Assembly (NCBI RefSeq): GCF_002261425.1
Contig: NZ_NEVJ01000003.1
Location: 2,604,001 to 2,668,000, forward strand
Source of the DNA: Bordetella genomosp. 9
GTDB lineage: Bacteria > Pseudomonadota > Gammaproteobacteria > Burkholderiales > Burkholderiaceae_B
DNA: 64,000 bases
Direction: 5' to 3'
Shown: one piece after another, positions 28,789-37,847 of the stretch
Layout of the letters: each line of letters begins with the position of its first letter
Position numbering within the stretch: position 1 is the stretch's first letter
The notes under the pieces: model-generated
Databases searched by the model: none
What the model was told of the DNA's origin: nothing
What the model saw: only the letters and a program-made list of their open reading frames with translations
Position numbers and translations under genes: made by a program

Positions 28789-30405
28789 GTGAACGAACTA
28801 CCGGATCTTGCCGGCCAGGATCTCTGCCAGCTGAGCGCGGCGATGGACGCCGGCGCCATCACGTCGGTCCAACTGGTCGACGCCTTTCTGGCGCGCATCG
28901 CCGCGCACGACAAGCAGGGCGCCGGCGTCAATGCCTTGACGGCGCTGCTGCCGGACGCGCGCGAGCAGGCGCTGCGGCGCGACCGCGAGCGCGCCGCCGG
29001 CCACGTGCGCGGCGCGCTGCATGGCCTGCCCATCGTGGTCAAGGACAACATCGACGTGTCGGGCCTGCCCACCACGGCCGGCTGCGCGGCGCTGCTGGAT
29101 CACCGGCCCGCCCGTGACGCCGAAGTCGTGCGCCGCCTGCGCGAGGCCGGCGCCGTGGTCCTCGGCAAGGCCAATATGTCGGAAATGGCGTGTTCCAACG
29201 GGCGCTACGGCTATAGCTCGCTGGCCGGCCTGACCTTGAATCCCTGGAACCTGGGACGCAATGCGGCAGGGTCGAGCAGCGGCAGCGCGGCGGCGGTCGC
29301 GGCGGGCTTCGCGCCGGCCGCGCTGGGCACGGACAGCTTCGGCTCCGTGCGCGCGCCCGCCTGCGTGACGGGGCTGGTCGGCCTGCGGCCGACGCACGGC
29401 CTGGTGCCGCTGGACGGCGTGCTGCCGCTGGCCTTGTCCTTCGACACCGTGGGCCCGATGACCCGCGGCGTGCGGGACGCGGCGATGCTGCTGGACGTCA
29501 TGGCGGACGCCCGGCCGGGCGCCGGCGACGGCGACGGCGGCTGCACAGCAGCCCTGCGCGCCGGCATCGATGCGGCGCGCGACGTCCGCATAGGCGTGCT
29601 GGTCGACTACCCCGGACAGGACGACGAAGTGCGCGCCGTCCTGCAAGACGCGCAGGCGATGCTGCGCGAACTGGGCGCCACCCTGGTGCCGCTTGCACTG
29701 CCCGCGCCGCCTGCCGACGCGCTGGACGCGCGGCCCGACGCAAGCCTTCCGGGCGCGGCGACCGCGGCCGGATCCGCCTACCTGCACACCCTCTATCCCG
29801 GCCTGCTCGCCCCGCTGGCCGAGGCCGAATGGCCCGCGCAGCTGGATGCCTACCTGGCGGCCGGCGTCGGCGGCGGGCCGCGCGATATGGCGCGCCTGGT
29901 GGCGGCGGCGCAAGCCTGGTCCGCCGCGCACCCCGACCGCGAGGTCAATCCCCGCACCCTGGCCGGCATGCGGCGCGCGCTCGACCAAGCGCGCACGCGG
30001 ACCGCCGCGCAGCGGGCGCGGTCCGAAGACGCACTGGCCGCCTATCGCGCCGCGATCGTGCAATGCTTTCAGGACGGCAGGCTGGACGCCCTGCTGTTCC
30101 CCACGCTGTCCTGCCCCGCCTCGCCGCGCTACGACCGCCCGGATCCGGACTACGTGGTCCACCCCGGCAACGCATACGCCGGCCTTTACGTCGCCAGCGC
30201 CGCCGGCCTGCCGGAAATCAGTGTCCCGGCCGGCATGGCCCGCGCCGGCGTGCCGATCGGACTTTCGTTCATGGGCGCGCCGCATGGCGAGGCCGGCCTG
30301 CTACGCCTGGCGCATGCCTTCGAGCAGGCGCGCGGTTTCCGGGCGGACGGTGCTAGAGCAGCTTTCCCGGATTCATCAGCTGATCCGGGTCCAGCGCGCG
30401 CTTGA
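28789..30405 (+). CDS. Amidase signature family protein
   Basis: 538 residues. The amidase signature triad is visible: Lys in PIVVKDNIDV, the cis-Ser region in NAAGSSSGSAA, and the nucleophilic Ser region in GTDSFGSVRAPACVTGLVGLRPT. It hydrolyses an amide to acid plus ammonia. It follows the importer by 92 nt and probably belongs to its operon, acting on imported amides. GTG start. The last 53 bp overlap the convergent oxidase gene. Confidence 0.9.
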   Translation: MNELPDLAGQDLCQLSAAMDAGAITSVQLVDAFLARIAAHDKQGAGVNALTALLPDAREQALRRDRERAAGHVRGALHGLPIVVKDNIDVSGLPTTAGCAALLDHRPARDAEVVRRLREAGAVVLGKANMSEMACSNGRYGYSSLAGLTLNPWNLGRNAAGSSSGSAAAVAAGFAPAALGTDSFGSVRAPACVTGLVGLRPTHGLVPLDGVLPLALSFDTVGPMTRGVRDAAMLLDVMADARPGAGDGDGGCTAALRAGIDAARDVRIGVLVDYPGQDDEVRAVLQDAQAMLRELGATLVPLALPAPPADALDARPDASLPGAATAAGSAYLHTLYPGLLAPLAEAEWPAQLDAYLAAGVGGGPRDMARLVAAAQAWSAAHPDREVNPRTLAGMRRALDQARTRTAAQRARSEDALAAYRAAIVQCFQDGRLDALLFPTLSCPASPRYDRPDPDYVVHPGNAYAGLYVASAAGLPEISVPAGMARAGVPIGLSFMGAPHGEAGLLRLAHAFEQARGFRADGARAAFPDSSADPGPARA

Positions 30406-31759
30406 TCATCAGCATCAAGTCCATTTCGACCGTGGACTTGTAGCGCCGCAGCTCGTCGCGCCGCAGTTGGCCGACGCCATGCTCGGCGCTGATGCTGCCG
30501 CCGCGCTGCACGACCAGATCGTGCACGCAGCGGTTCAGGCCCGCCGTCAGATGGACGTATTCCTCATGCGGAACGTCCAGCGGCAGCAGCACGTTGTAAT
30601 GCAGGTTCCCATCCCCCACGTGTCCGAAGTTCACGATGGGCAGGCCCGGGAATTCGCGCGCCACCGCGGCATCGGCCTCCTTGATGAAGGCCGACAGGCG
30701 CGAGATCGGCAAGGCGATGTCGTGCTTGACCGCCTTGCCGGCCCGCACCTGCGCCTGCGAAATGCCTTCGCGCAGGCGCCACATGGCCTTGGCCTGGGAC
30801 TCGTTCGCCGCGATCGCCGCGTCGGCGATGAGGCCTTCTTCGAGCGGCCCCGCCAGCGACTGCTCCAGCAGTTCCGCCAGTCCTTCGGGCGCCGCGTCCG
30901 ACAGTTCGATCAGGGCATGGCAGGCATGCTCGCCCGCAAGGGGACAGGCCGCGCCGCTGACATGCCGGGAAACCAATCCCACGCAATACGCGGACATCAT
31001 CTCGAAGGCCGTCAGGCGTTCGCCGCAGCGCGCCTGCAGCCGCGTCAACAGCGACACCACGGCATCGCAGGATTCCGCGCCCACCCAGGCCGTCACGCGT
31101 CCTTGCGGGCGCGGATAGAGCTTGAGCACCGCGCCGGTGATGATGCCCAGCGTCCCTTCCGAGCCGATGAACAGCCCGCGCAGGTCGTAGCCGGTGTTGT
31201 CCTTGCGCAGCCCGCGCAGGCCGCTCCACACGCGGCCGTCCGGCAGCACCACTTCCAGCCCAAGCGCCAGGTCGCGCGTGTTGCCATAGCGCAGGACCGC
31301 CGTGCCGCCGGCGTTGGTGGCCAGGTTGCCGCCTATCGTGCAGCTGCCTTCGGCGCCCAGGCTCAGCGGAAAGTGGCGTCCCGCGTCGCGCGCGGCGTTC
31401 TGCACGTCGGCCAGCAGCACGCCGGCGTCGACGGTGATCGTATTGTTGACCGTGTCCACTTCGCGGATGCGCTTCATGCGGTTCAGGCTGAGGATGACCT
31501 GCGCGCCGCTATCGTCCGGCGCCGCGCCCCCGCTCATGCCCGTATTGCCGCCCTGCGGCACGACCGGCGTGCCGCTCTGGCGGCATAGGCGCATGACGGC
31601 GGCGACCTCGGTCGTATTGCGCGGCCTGACGACCACCGGCGTGCGGCCGCGCCATTTGCGCAGCCAGTCTTCCACGTAGGGCGCCTGTGCCGCTTCGTCC
31701 AGCACCAGGCCGTCGTCGCCCACCACGTGGGCCAGGCGGCGGATCAGTTCGCTATCCAT
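30353..31759 (-). CDS. FAD-linked oxidase (GlcD/D-lactate dehydrogenase type)
   Basis: 468 residues in the GlcD/FAD-binding 4 family. The FAD-binding domain shows VVPQGGNTGMSGGA, SLGAEGSCTIGGNLATNAGG and GLRKDNTGYDLRGLFIGSEGTLGII; the C-terminal cap has NFGHVGDGNLHYN and SAEHGVGQLRR with its conserved His. It oxidises a D-2-hydroxyacid such as D-lactate, glycolate or D-2-hydroxyglutarate. The open frame continues upstream for over 1000 codons without a stop, but the start at 31759 matches the family. It lies 2 nt after the racemase stop. Confidence 0.92.
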   Translation of the reverse strand: MDSELIRRLAHVVGDDGLVLDEAAQAPYVEDWLRKWRGRTPVVVRPRNTTEVAAVMRLCRQSGTPVVPQGGNTGMSGGAAPDDSGAQVILSLNRMKRIREVDTVNNTITVDAGVLLADVQNAARDAGRHFPLSLGAEGSCTIGGNLATNAGGTAVLRYGNTRDLALGLEVVLPDGRVWSGLRGLRKDNTGYDLRGLFIGSEGTLGIITGAVLKLYPRPQGRVTAWVGAESCDAVVSLLTRLQARCGERLTAFEMMSAYCVGLVSRHVSGAACPLAGEHACHALIELSDAAPEGLAELLEQSLAGPLEEGLIADAAIAANESQAKAMWRLREGISQAQVRAGKAVKHDIALPISRLSAFIKEADAAVAREFPGLPIVNFGHVGDGNLHYNVLLPLDVPHEEYVHLTAGLNRCVHDLVVQRGGSISAEHGVGQLRRDELRRYKSTVEMDLMLMIKRALDPDQLMNPGKLL

Positions 31760-31761
31760 GC

Positions 31762-32442
31762 CTAGCGCGCCGCGGAACCCAGCAGGATGCGCGCGATCGC
31801 CATGCCCGCCGCGGCCTGGGTCGGTTCGACCACCGGCAGCCCGATTTCCGCCTGCAGCCACTCGCGATACGCCGCCATGCCGGCGCAGCCGAGCACGATG
31901 ACGTCGGCCTGGTGCGTGTCGCGCAGCTGCCGTCCCACATCCGCCAACCGCGCGCGCGTGCGGTCGGCGTCCGCCAGTTCCACCACGCCCAGGCCCAGCG
32001 GCAGTTCCGCCGCGATGCGGCCGGCGACGCCCATGGCGCCGAACATGCGTCCGTGGCGCGGGATCGATTGCCGCAGGATCGCGATGACGCCCACCCGCTG
32101 GCCCTGCGTCATCGCCGTCAGGACGCCGCATTCGCTGATGCCCAGCACCGGCTTGGCGGTCGCTTCCCGCACCGCGTGCAGGCCCGGATCGCTGAAGCAG
32201 GCAATGACGTAACCGGCCGCCGCGTCGCCGTGCTCGCGGTCCAGCCCCTGCACCAGCCGCACCAGCGGCAGGGTGACGCTTTCGACGTCCAGCTGCGTCT
32301 GGATCCCGGCCGGGCCTTCGCGCAGCGTCAGGCATTCGATGCGCGGCCCGCCGGGCACGCGCAGGGCTTGCAGGCCGGCATCGAAAGCATCGGTGACCGC
32401 CTGGGTAGAATTCGGGTTGATGACGTACAGCGTCCGTTCCAT
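31762..32442 (-). CDS. Asp/Glu/hydantoin racemase family protein
   Basis: 226 residues with the family opening YVINPNSTQAVTDAF and the two cysteines that act as acid and base, in GISECGVLTAM and IVLGCAGMAAY. It would racemise or isomerise an amino acid, hydantoin or maleate-like acid. AAGGA precedes the start by 6 nt. First gene of a two-gene minus-strand operon with the FAD-linked oxidase, divergent from a LysR regulator and a candidate LysR box. Confidence 0.9.
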   Translation of the reverse strand: MERTLYVINPNSTQAVTDAFDAGLQALRVPGGPRIECLTLREGPAGIQTQLDVESVTLPLVRLVQGLDREHGDAAAGYVIACFSDPGLHAVREATAKPVLGISECGVLTAMTQGQRVGVIAILRQSIPRHGRMFGAMGVAGRIAAELPLGLGVVELADADRTRARLADVGRQLRDTHQADVIVLGCAGMAAYREWLQAEIGLPVVEPTQAAAGMAIARILLGSAAR

Positions 32443-32536
32443 GGCTTTCCTTGCGCGACAGAGCTGGCTGGGGATACCTGGGCGAGTCTAGCAGCGGGCC
32501 GGCGGCAGGCTGCAATGTCATTTTGTCGGCCCCGCT

Positions 32537-32549
32537 TAACATGTTGTTA
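32537..32549. promoter_or_regulatory. Candidate LysR box (T-N11-A)
   Basis: TAACATGTTGTTA has inverted arms TAAC-N5-GTTA and fits the T-N11-A consensus of LysR sites. It lies between the divergent racemase (start 32442) and LysR (start 32591) genes. The same arms recur at 33512-33524. Confidence 0.55.
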
Positions 32550-32590
32550 TGGCGCGCGGCGCCGCCGTCCTTCCCTCGACCCCTAACGCA

Positions 32591-33514
32591 ATGTTGCTCA
32601 ATCTCAGGCAGATCGAAGTATTCCGCGCCGTCATGACCACCGGCTCGATCAGCGGCGCGGCCAAGCTGCTGTTCGTGTCCCAGCCGGCCGTCAGCCGCCT
32701 GCTGGCGCATACCGAGCAGCGCCTGGGATTCAGCCTGTTCGAGCGCATCAAGGGGCGCCTCTACCCCACGCCGGAAGCGCGACAGCTGTTCCGCGAGGTG
32801 GAAAACGTCTACGCCGGCGTGCGCCGCGTGGGCGAGCTCGCCGGCGAACTGGCCGAGCGCCGGACCGGGATCCTGCACGTGGTGTCCAGCCCCAGCATCG
32901 GCCACATGCTGATCCCCCTGGCGATTTCGGCCTTCCGGGCCGAGCACGAGGACGTCAAGGTGACCTTCCAGGCGCTGTCCTTCCGGCCGCTGACCCAGAT
33001 GCTGCTGGACAACCGCGCGGAGATCGGCGTGGTGATCCTGCCCGCCCAGCATCCCAACCTGGTCGCCCAGCCCATCGGCGAAGCGCGGCTGGTCTGCATC
33101 TGCCCCTACAACCATCCGCTGGCGCACCGGTCCATGCTGACCATCCAGGATCTGCTGCCCTACCCGCTGATCTCCTATGGCGTCGATACGCCCTTCGGTG
33201 CCCTGGTCGAACAGATGTACCAGGAAGCCGGGGAGCCGCGGCGGCTGGCGGTGGAAGTCAGCTCGCCGCAGAACGCCTGCTCCCTGGTACAGGCCGGCGC
33301 CGGCATCGCCATCGTCGACGAGTTCTCCGTGCGCAGCCGCACGTCCGGCGAATTCGTGGTGCGGCCCATCGCCCAGTCCAAGGTCCTGACGGCCAGCTTG
33401 CTGCAATCGCGCTTCGAGCCCCTGTCCCAGCTGGCGCAGGACTTCGTGGATACCCTGCGCAAGACCATGCGGAACCAGGGTTTCGAGATGGCATCCGGGC
33501 AAACCCGAAATTAA
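32591..33514 (+). CDS. LysR-family transcriptional regulator
   Basis: 307 residues. The N-terminal helix-turn-helix LRQIEVFRAVMTTGSISGAAKLLFVSQPAVSRLLAHTE is canonical; the effector domain follows. Because it diverges from the racemase-oxidase pair and lies just upstream of the DHDPS/hydantoinase/ABC operon, it may control both. A start at 32549 is in frame, but 32591 matches the family. Its TAA stop lies inside the second TAAC-N5-GTTA site. Confidence 0.93.
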   Translation: MLLNLRQIEVFRAVMTTGSISGAAKLLFVSQPAVSRLLAHTEQRLGFSLFERIKGRLYPTPEARQLFREVENVYAGVRRVGELAGELAERRTGILHVVSSPSIGHMLIPLAISAFRAEHEDVKVTFQALSFRPLTQMLLDNRAEIGVVILPAQHPNLVAQPIGEARLVCICPYNHPLAHRSMLTIQDLLPYPLISYGVDTPFGALVEQMYQEAGEPRRLAVEVSSPQNACSLVQAGAGIAIVDEFSVRSRTSGEFVVRPIAQSKVLTASLLQSRFEPLSQLAQDFVDTLRKTMRNQGFEMASGQTRN

Positions 33515-33524
33515 CGGCGTGTTA
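33512..33524. promoter_or_regulatory. Second candidate LysR box (TAAC-N5-GTTA)
   Basis: TAACGGCGTGTTA repeats the arms of the site at 32537. It sits at the 3' end of the LysR gene, about 105 bp upstream of the next operon start at 33629, followed by an A-rich tract (33535-33545) typical of a promoter region. Confidence 0.5.
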
Positions 33525-33628
33525 TAGGTCGCCAATAAAAAAACAAGTGGAGTTCTGCGGGACTGCCTTTAGGATGGTCATCCATGCCCGGCGCGGCTTG
33601 CCGGGCGTCCGACCGACCTGGAGACGAA

Positions 33629-34552
33629 ATGACCGCCGCCCCCGACGCCCACGGCGTTTTCACCATCTGCCCGACGCCGTTCGACGATGCCTTGCAGGTC
33701 GACACCGACAGCATACGCAGCCTGGTGGATTTCCTGCTGCCCACCGGCATCAAGGGCCTGGCGGTGCTCGGCTTCCTGGGCGAACTGCATAAGCTGTCCT
33801 CGGCCGAACGCCGGCTGGTGCTGAAGACCTTCGTCGACCATGCGAACGGCCGCGTGCCGGTATGGGTGGGCGTGCGCGGCCTGGGCATCGCCGGCGCCAT
33901 CGAACAGGCGCGCGAGGCCCAGGAACTGGGCGCCGCCGCGGTATTCGCCGCGCCGCTGGACAACGCCAGCGACGCCGTGCTGTTCGATTACTACAAGGCG
34001 GTCGCGCAGGCCGTCAGCATCCCGGTCGTCATCCACGACTTTCCCGACTCCTTCGGCACCGAGATCCGTCCCGAACTCGTGGCGCGGCTGGCGCGCGAAG
34101 GCGGCGTGCACGCGATCAAGATGGAAGAACCGCCGGTCGGCCAGAAGATCACGCGCATCCGCGAGCTGTGCGGCGACGCGCCGATGAAGATCTTCGGCGG
34201 CCTGGGCGGCGTGTATTTCCTGGAAGAACTGCAACGCGGCGCGGCGGGAACGATGACCGGCTTCGCCTTCCCCGAAATCCTGGCCGCGATCTACGACAGG
34301 CACGCGGCGGGCGACGCCGCCGGCGCCGCCGCGATCTTCGACCGCTACTGCCCCCTGATACGCTACGAATTCCAGCCCAAGATCGGGCTGGCGCTGCGCA
34401 AGTACATCTACCAGCGTCGCGGCGCCATCCGCAGCAACGCCCTGCGATCGCCCGGCATGCGCATGGACCCGGTCACCGCCACGGAACTGGAAGCCACCGT
34501 CCGCCGCGTCGGCTTGTCGCTGGATGTCGCCGGCGCGCAGCGCATCGCATGA
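33629..34552 (+). CDS. DHDPS-family protein lacking the usual catalytic Tyr
   Basis: 307 residues of the DHDPS/NAL family. The Schiff-base Lys is in HAIKMEEPP, but the site usually occupied by the catalytic Tyr reads VVIHDFPDSFG (His or Asp instead), and the threonine pair is replaced (LGFLGELHKL). It is therefore probably a 2-oxoacid dehydratase or retro-aldolase of an unassigned subgroup, not DapA. GGAGA precedes the start. Stop overlaps the hydantoinase-like start (ATGA). First gene of a six-gene operon. Confidence 0.88.
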   Translation: MTAAPDAHGVFTICPTPFDDALQVDTDSIRSLVDFLLPTGIKGLAVLGFLGELHKLSSAERRLVLKTFVDHANGRVPVWVGVRGLGIAGAIEQAREAQELGAAAVFAAPLDNASDAVLFDYYKAVAQAVSIPVVIHDFPDSFGTEIRPELVARLAREGGVHAIKMEEPPVGQKITRIRELCGDAPMKIFGGLGGVYFLEELQRGAAGTMTGFAFPEILAAIYDRHAAGDAAGAAAIFDRYCPLIRYEFQPKIGLALRKYIYQRRGAIRSNALRSPGMRMDPVTATELEATVRRVGLSLDVAGAQRIA

Positions 34553-36057
34553 ACACCCCGCATCCCGAACAAGGAATCAGCCCCATGGCCGCGTCCGGCG
34601 AATTCGATCTGACCATACGCAATGGCCGCATCAGCACGGCGTCCGATACCTTCCATGCCGACATCGGCATACGCAACGGCGTCATCGCCGCCGTCGCGCA
34701 AAACCTGGCGCCCGGCCGCGAGGACATCGACGCCAGCGGCCGCTGGGTGCTGCCCGGCGGCATCGACAGCCACTGCCACGTCGAGCAGCTGTCGGGCATG
34801 GGCGTCATGTGCGCCGACGACTTCTACAGCGCCACGGTGTCGGCGGCCTTCGGCGGCACCACGACCATCATCCCCTTCGCCGCGCAGCATCGCGGCAACG
34901 CCATACCGGAAGTCGTCGCCGACTATCACCGCCGCGCGGCGGAAAAGGCCGTCATCGACTACGGCTTTCACCTGATCCTGTCGGATCCCACGGAGCAGGC
35001 GCTCAGGCACGACCTGCCGCAATTGATCCGCGATGGCGTCAGCTCGTTCAAGGTCTACATGACCTATGACCGCCTGAAGCTGGACGATTACCAGCTGCTG
35101 GACGTGCTGGAAGTCGCGGACCGCGAAGGCGCGCTGGTGATGGTGCATGCCGAAAACAACGACATGATCCGCTGGATCGCCCGCCGGCTGGTGGAGCGCG
35201 GCATGACCGCGCCCAAGTACCACGCCGTGGCGCACGACCCCATCGCGGAAAGCGAAGCGACCCACCGCGCCGTCGCGCTGGCGCGGTTGATGGACGTGCC
35301 GCTGCTGATCGTGCACGTGGCCGGCCTGGAGGCGGTGCGGGTGATCCATTCCTCGCAGTCGCTGGGCCTGCCCATCCTGGCGGAAAGCTGCCCGCAGTAC
35401 CTGTTCCTGACGCAGGACGACCTGGATCGCGACGGCCTGGAAGGCGCCAAGTATTGCTGCAGCCCGCCGCCGCGTGACGCGGCCTCGCAGCAGGCGGTAT
35501 GGGACGGCCTGCTGGACGGCACCCTGCAGATGTATTCGTCCGACCACGCGCCCTACCGCTTCGACGCCAGCGGCAAGCTGCCCAAGGGCGACCAGACCAC
35601 CTTCAAGGACATGGCCAACGGCGTGCCGGGGCTGGAGTTGCGCATGCCGCTGCTGTTTTCCGAAGGCGTGCTGACGGGCCGCATGACGATAGAACGCTTC
35701 GTGGCCGTGACGTCCACCAACCATGCCCGCACCTACGGCCTGCATCCGCGCAAGGGCACGATCGCGGTGGGCGCCGACGCCGACGTCGCGATATGGAACC
35801 CCGAACGGGAAGTGCGCATCAGCGCCGGCATGCTGCACGACCAGGTGGGCTACACGCCTTACGAAGGCCGCACGGTGCGCGGCTGGCCGGAGATCGTCAC
35901 CAGCCGCGGCCGCGTCGTGGTGCGGGACGGCGACCTGCGCGTCGAACGCGGCAGCGGCCAGTTCCTGAAGCGCGGCACGCCTGAACCCGTGCTGCGCCAG
36001 CGCCTGAATGGCAATCCCAACAGCATCATGCGCAAGTTTTTCTCCCAAGACGCCTGA
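34549..36057 (+). CDS. Dihydropyrimidinase/D-hydantoinase-like amidohydrolase
   Basis: 502 residues of the amidohydrolase superfamily. The binuclear metal site is visible: HxH in GIDSHCHVEQ, the carboxylated Lys in SSFKVYMTYD, His in VMVHAEN and LIVHVAG, and Asp in YSSDHAPYRF. It opens cyclic amides such as hydantoins or dihydropyrimidines. Its start overlaps the DHDPS-like stop (ATGA); an internal ATG at 34585 with AAGGA is also possible. The neighbouring amino-acid ABC importer suggests the products or substrates are amino-acid derivatives. Confidence 0.9.
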   Translation: MNTPHPEQGISPMAASGEFDLTIRNGRISTASDTFHADIGIRNGVIAAVAQNLAPGREDIDASGRWVLPGGIDSHCHVEQLSGMGVMCADDFYSATVSAAFGGTTTIIPFAAQHRGNAIPEVVADYHRRAAEKAVIDYGFHLILSDPTEQALRHDLPQLIRDGVSSFKVYMTYDRLKLDDYQLLDVLEVADREGALVMVHAENNDMIRWIARRLVERGMTAPKYHAVAHDPIAESEATHRAVALARLMDVPLLIVHVAGLEAVRVIHSSQSLGLPILAESCPQYLFLTQDDLDRDGLEGAKYCCSPPPRDAASQQAVWDGLLDGTLQMYSSDHAPYRFDASGKLPKGDQTTFKDMANGVPGLELRMPLLFSEGVLTGRMTIERFVAVTSTNHARTYGLHPRKGTIAVGADADVAIWNPEREVRISAGMLHDQVGYTPYEGRTVRGWPEIVTSRGRVVVRDGDLRVERGSGQFLKRGTPEPVLRQRLNGNPNSIMRKFFSQDA

Positions 36058-36097
36058 GAGCGCCCGGGTTTTCACACACAACCATACGAGACGCCCC

Positions 36098-36133
36098 TAC
36101 GACCTGCCCCACTACTTGCCCTTACGACCTGCC
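36098..36133. repeat. Two direct copies of TACGACCTGCC
   Basis: The 11-mer TACGACCTGCC occurs at 36098-36108 and 36123-36133, in the 106-bp gap before the binding-protein gene. It may be a regulator site or a chance duplication; no function is established. Confidence 0.4.
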
Positions 36134-36163
36134 AGCCAGGCCGCCTTTTTCAAGGACCGAACC

Positions 36164-37015
36164 ATGACACGCACCGCCTTCCCGACGACCGCCATCCGCA
36201 TGGCCGGCTTCCTGCTCGCCGCCGCCTGCTGCGGCACGGCCTGGAGCGCCCAGCCCCTGGTCACCGGCGTGGACGCGACCTTCGCTCCACATGCCATGCC
36301 GAAGCTGGGGGGCGGCCTGCAGGGGTTCAACATCGACCTGGGCGAAGCGCTGGCCAAGCAGCTGGGCACCACCGTCAATATCGAAGGCACGGAGTACTCG
36401 GCGCTGATCCCGGGGCTCAACGCCAAGAAATACGATTTCGTGCTGGCGCCAACGACGGCCACGCCGGAACGCGCCAAGTCGCTGCTGTTCTCGGAAGGCT
36501 ATCTGAACACCGACTACACCTTCCTGGTGGCCAAGTCCAAGCCCGACATCACCGGCCTGCAGGACCTGAAGGGCAAGACCATCGCGGTGAACAAGGGTTC
36601 GGCGTATGAAAGCTGGGCCCACGACAACGCCGAGAAGTACGGCTTCAAGTACGACGTCTACGCGAGCAACGCCGACGCGGTGCAGGCCGTGCAATCCGGC
36701 CGCGCCGATGCCAACCTGGCCGGCAATACGGTCACCGCCTGGGCGGCCAAGCAGAACCCGGCCGTGAAGGCCACCTACACCATCCAGACCGGCCTGGTGT
36801 GGGCGCTGGCCTTCCGCAAGGACGACAAGGCCGGCCGCGACAGGATTTCCACCGCGCTCAAATGCCTGAAGCAGAATGGCACCGTATCGGCGCTGGCGCA
36901 GAAGTGGTTCGGCTTCAAGCCGGCGGAAGGCTCCGCCGCCGCCACTGTAGGCGTAGGCCAGGGCGTGCCCGGCCTGGAAGGCTACGACCCGACCCCCGTG
37001 AAGCTGCAGTGCTGA
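36164..37015 (+). CDS. Amino-acid ABC transporter substrate-binding protein (SBP_bac_3)
   Basis: 283 residues with a Sec signal ending near AWSAQP. Family-3 features include GFNIDLGEALAKQLG, YDFVLAPTTATPERAKSLLFSEGY, DLKGKTIAVNKGSAYESW and a final Cys (LQC). It binds an amino-acid-like ligand in the periplasm. AAGGA precedes the start. The ATPase gene starts 1 nt after its stop. Confidence 0.9.
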   Translation: MTRTAFPTTAIRMAGFLLAAACCGTAWSAQPLVTGVDATFAPHAMPKLGGGLQGFNIDLGEALAKQLGTTVNIEGTEYSALIPGLNAKKYDFVLAPTTATPERAKSLLFSEGYLNTDYTFLVAKSKPDITGLQDLKGKTIAVNKGSAYESWAHDNAEKYGFKYDVYASNADAVQAVQSGRADANLAGNTVTAWAAKQNPAVKATYTIQTGLVWALAFRKDDKAGRDRISTALKCLKQNGTVSALAQKWFGFKPAEGSAAATVGVGQGVPGLEGYDPTPVKLQC

Positions 37016-37016
37016 T

Positions 37017-37787
37017 ATGGAACGTCCTATCTTGCGTCTGGTGGGGCTACACAAGTCCTACGGACAGAATGCGGTCCTGAAGGGCGTCGACCTGGATGTG
37101 CGGCGCGGCGAGCTGGTCTTCATCATCGGGCCTTCCGGGTCCGGCAAGAGCAGCCTGCTGCGGTGCTGCAACCAGCTGGAATCGGCCACGTCCGGCCAGA
37201 TCGTGGTGGACGGCGACGTCATCACCGCGCATGGCGCCGACCTGAACCGCATCCGGCAGAACATCGGCATGGTGTTCCAGCACTTCAATCTGTACCGCCA
37301 CATGACCGCGCTGGGCAACGTCACGCTCGCCCTGCGCAAGGTGCAGAAGCTTAGCCGCGCGCAGGCCGACGAGCGCGGCCTGGAAGCGCTGCGGCGCGTG
37401 GGCATGGCCGATCGCGGCGACGCCTATCCGGACCAGTTGTCAGGCGGCCAGCAGCAGCGCGTCGGCATCGCGCGGGCGCTGGCGCTGCGGCCGAAAATCG
37501 TGCTGTTCGACGAACCCACCAGCGCGCTGGATCCCGAACTGGTCGGCGGCGTGCTGAACGTCATGCGCGAGCTGAAGCGCGACGGCATGACCATGGTCGT
37601 GGTCAGCCACGAGATGGCGTTCGCGCGCGCCGCCGCCGACCGGGTGGTCTTCATGGACGGCGGCGTGATCGTCGAACAAGGTCCGCCGGAACAGGTCTTC
37701 GGCGCGCCCACGCATCCGCGCACGCGCAGCTTCCTGGCGCACCTGTCCGACCACGGCGCCGGCGCGGCGGACAGCCAGGCGGCCTGA
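37017..37787 (+). CDS. Amino-acid ABC transporter ATP-binding protein (GlnQ/HisP type)
   Basis: 256 residues. Walker A GPSGSGKS, Q-loop region MVFQHFNLYRHMTALGNV, signature LSGGQQQRVGIARAL, Walker B VLFDEPTSALDPE and the switch His in VVSHEM are all present. It drives the two permeases downstream. Starts 1 nt after the binding-protein stop. Confidence 0.95.
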   Translation: MERPILRLVGLHKSYGQNAVLKGVDLDVRRGELVFIIGPSGSGKSSLLRCCNQLESATSGQIVVDGDVITAHGADLNRIRQNIGMVFQHFNLYRHMTALGNVTLALRKVQKLSRAQADERGLEALRRVGMADRGDAYPDQLSGGQQQRVGIARALALRPKIVLFDEPTSALDPELVGGVLNVMRELKRDGMTMVVVSHEMAFARAAADRVVFMDGGVIVEQGPPEQVFGAPTHPRTRSFLAHLSDHGAGAADSQAA

Positions 37788-37847
37788 GCGCCCGGTTCCT
37801 TCCGCCCCCCGCCCAATCCCGCCAGGAGCCGCCACGAGCCCGCCGCC

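Noticed and set aside
30353..33535. Very long minus-strand open frame of 1060 codons suggesting a fusion protein
   Set aside because: Only the last 468 codons are a real FAD-linked oxidase; the upstream part overlaps the racemase in another frame and is antisense to LysR.
34549..36057. Apparent loss of a metal ligand in the hydantoinase (Cys inside the HxH motif)
   Set aside because: The Cys is the variable x of HxH; both His, the Lys, later His and Asp ligands are present.
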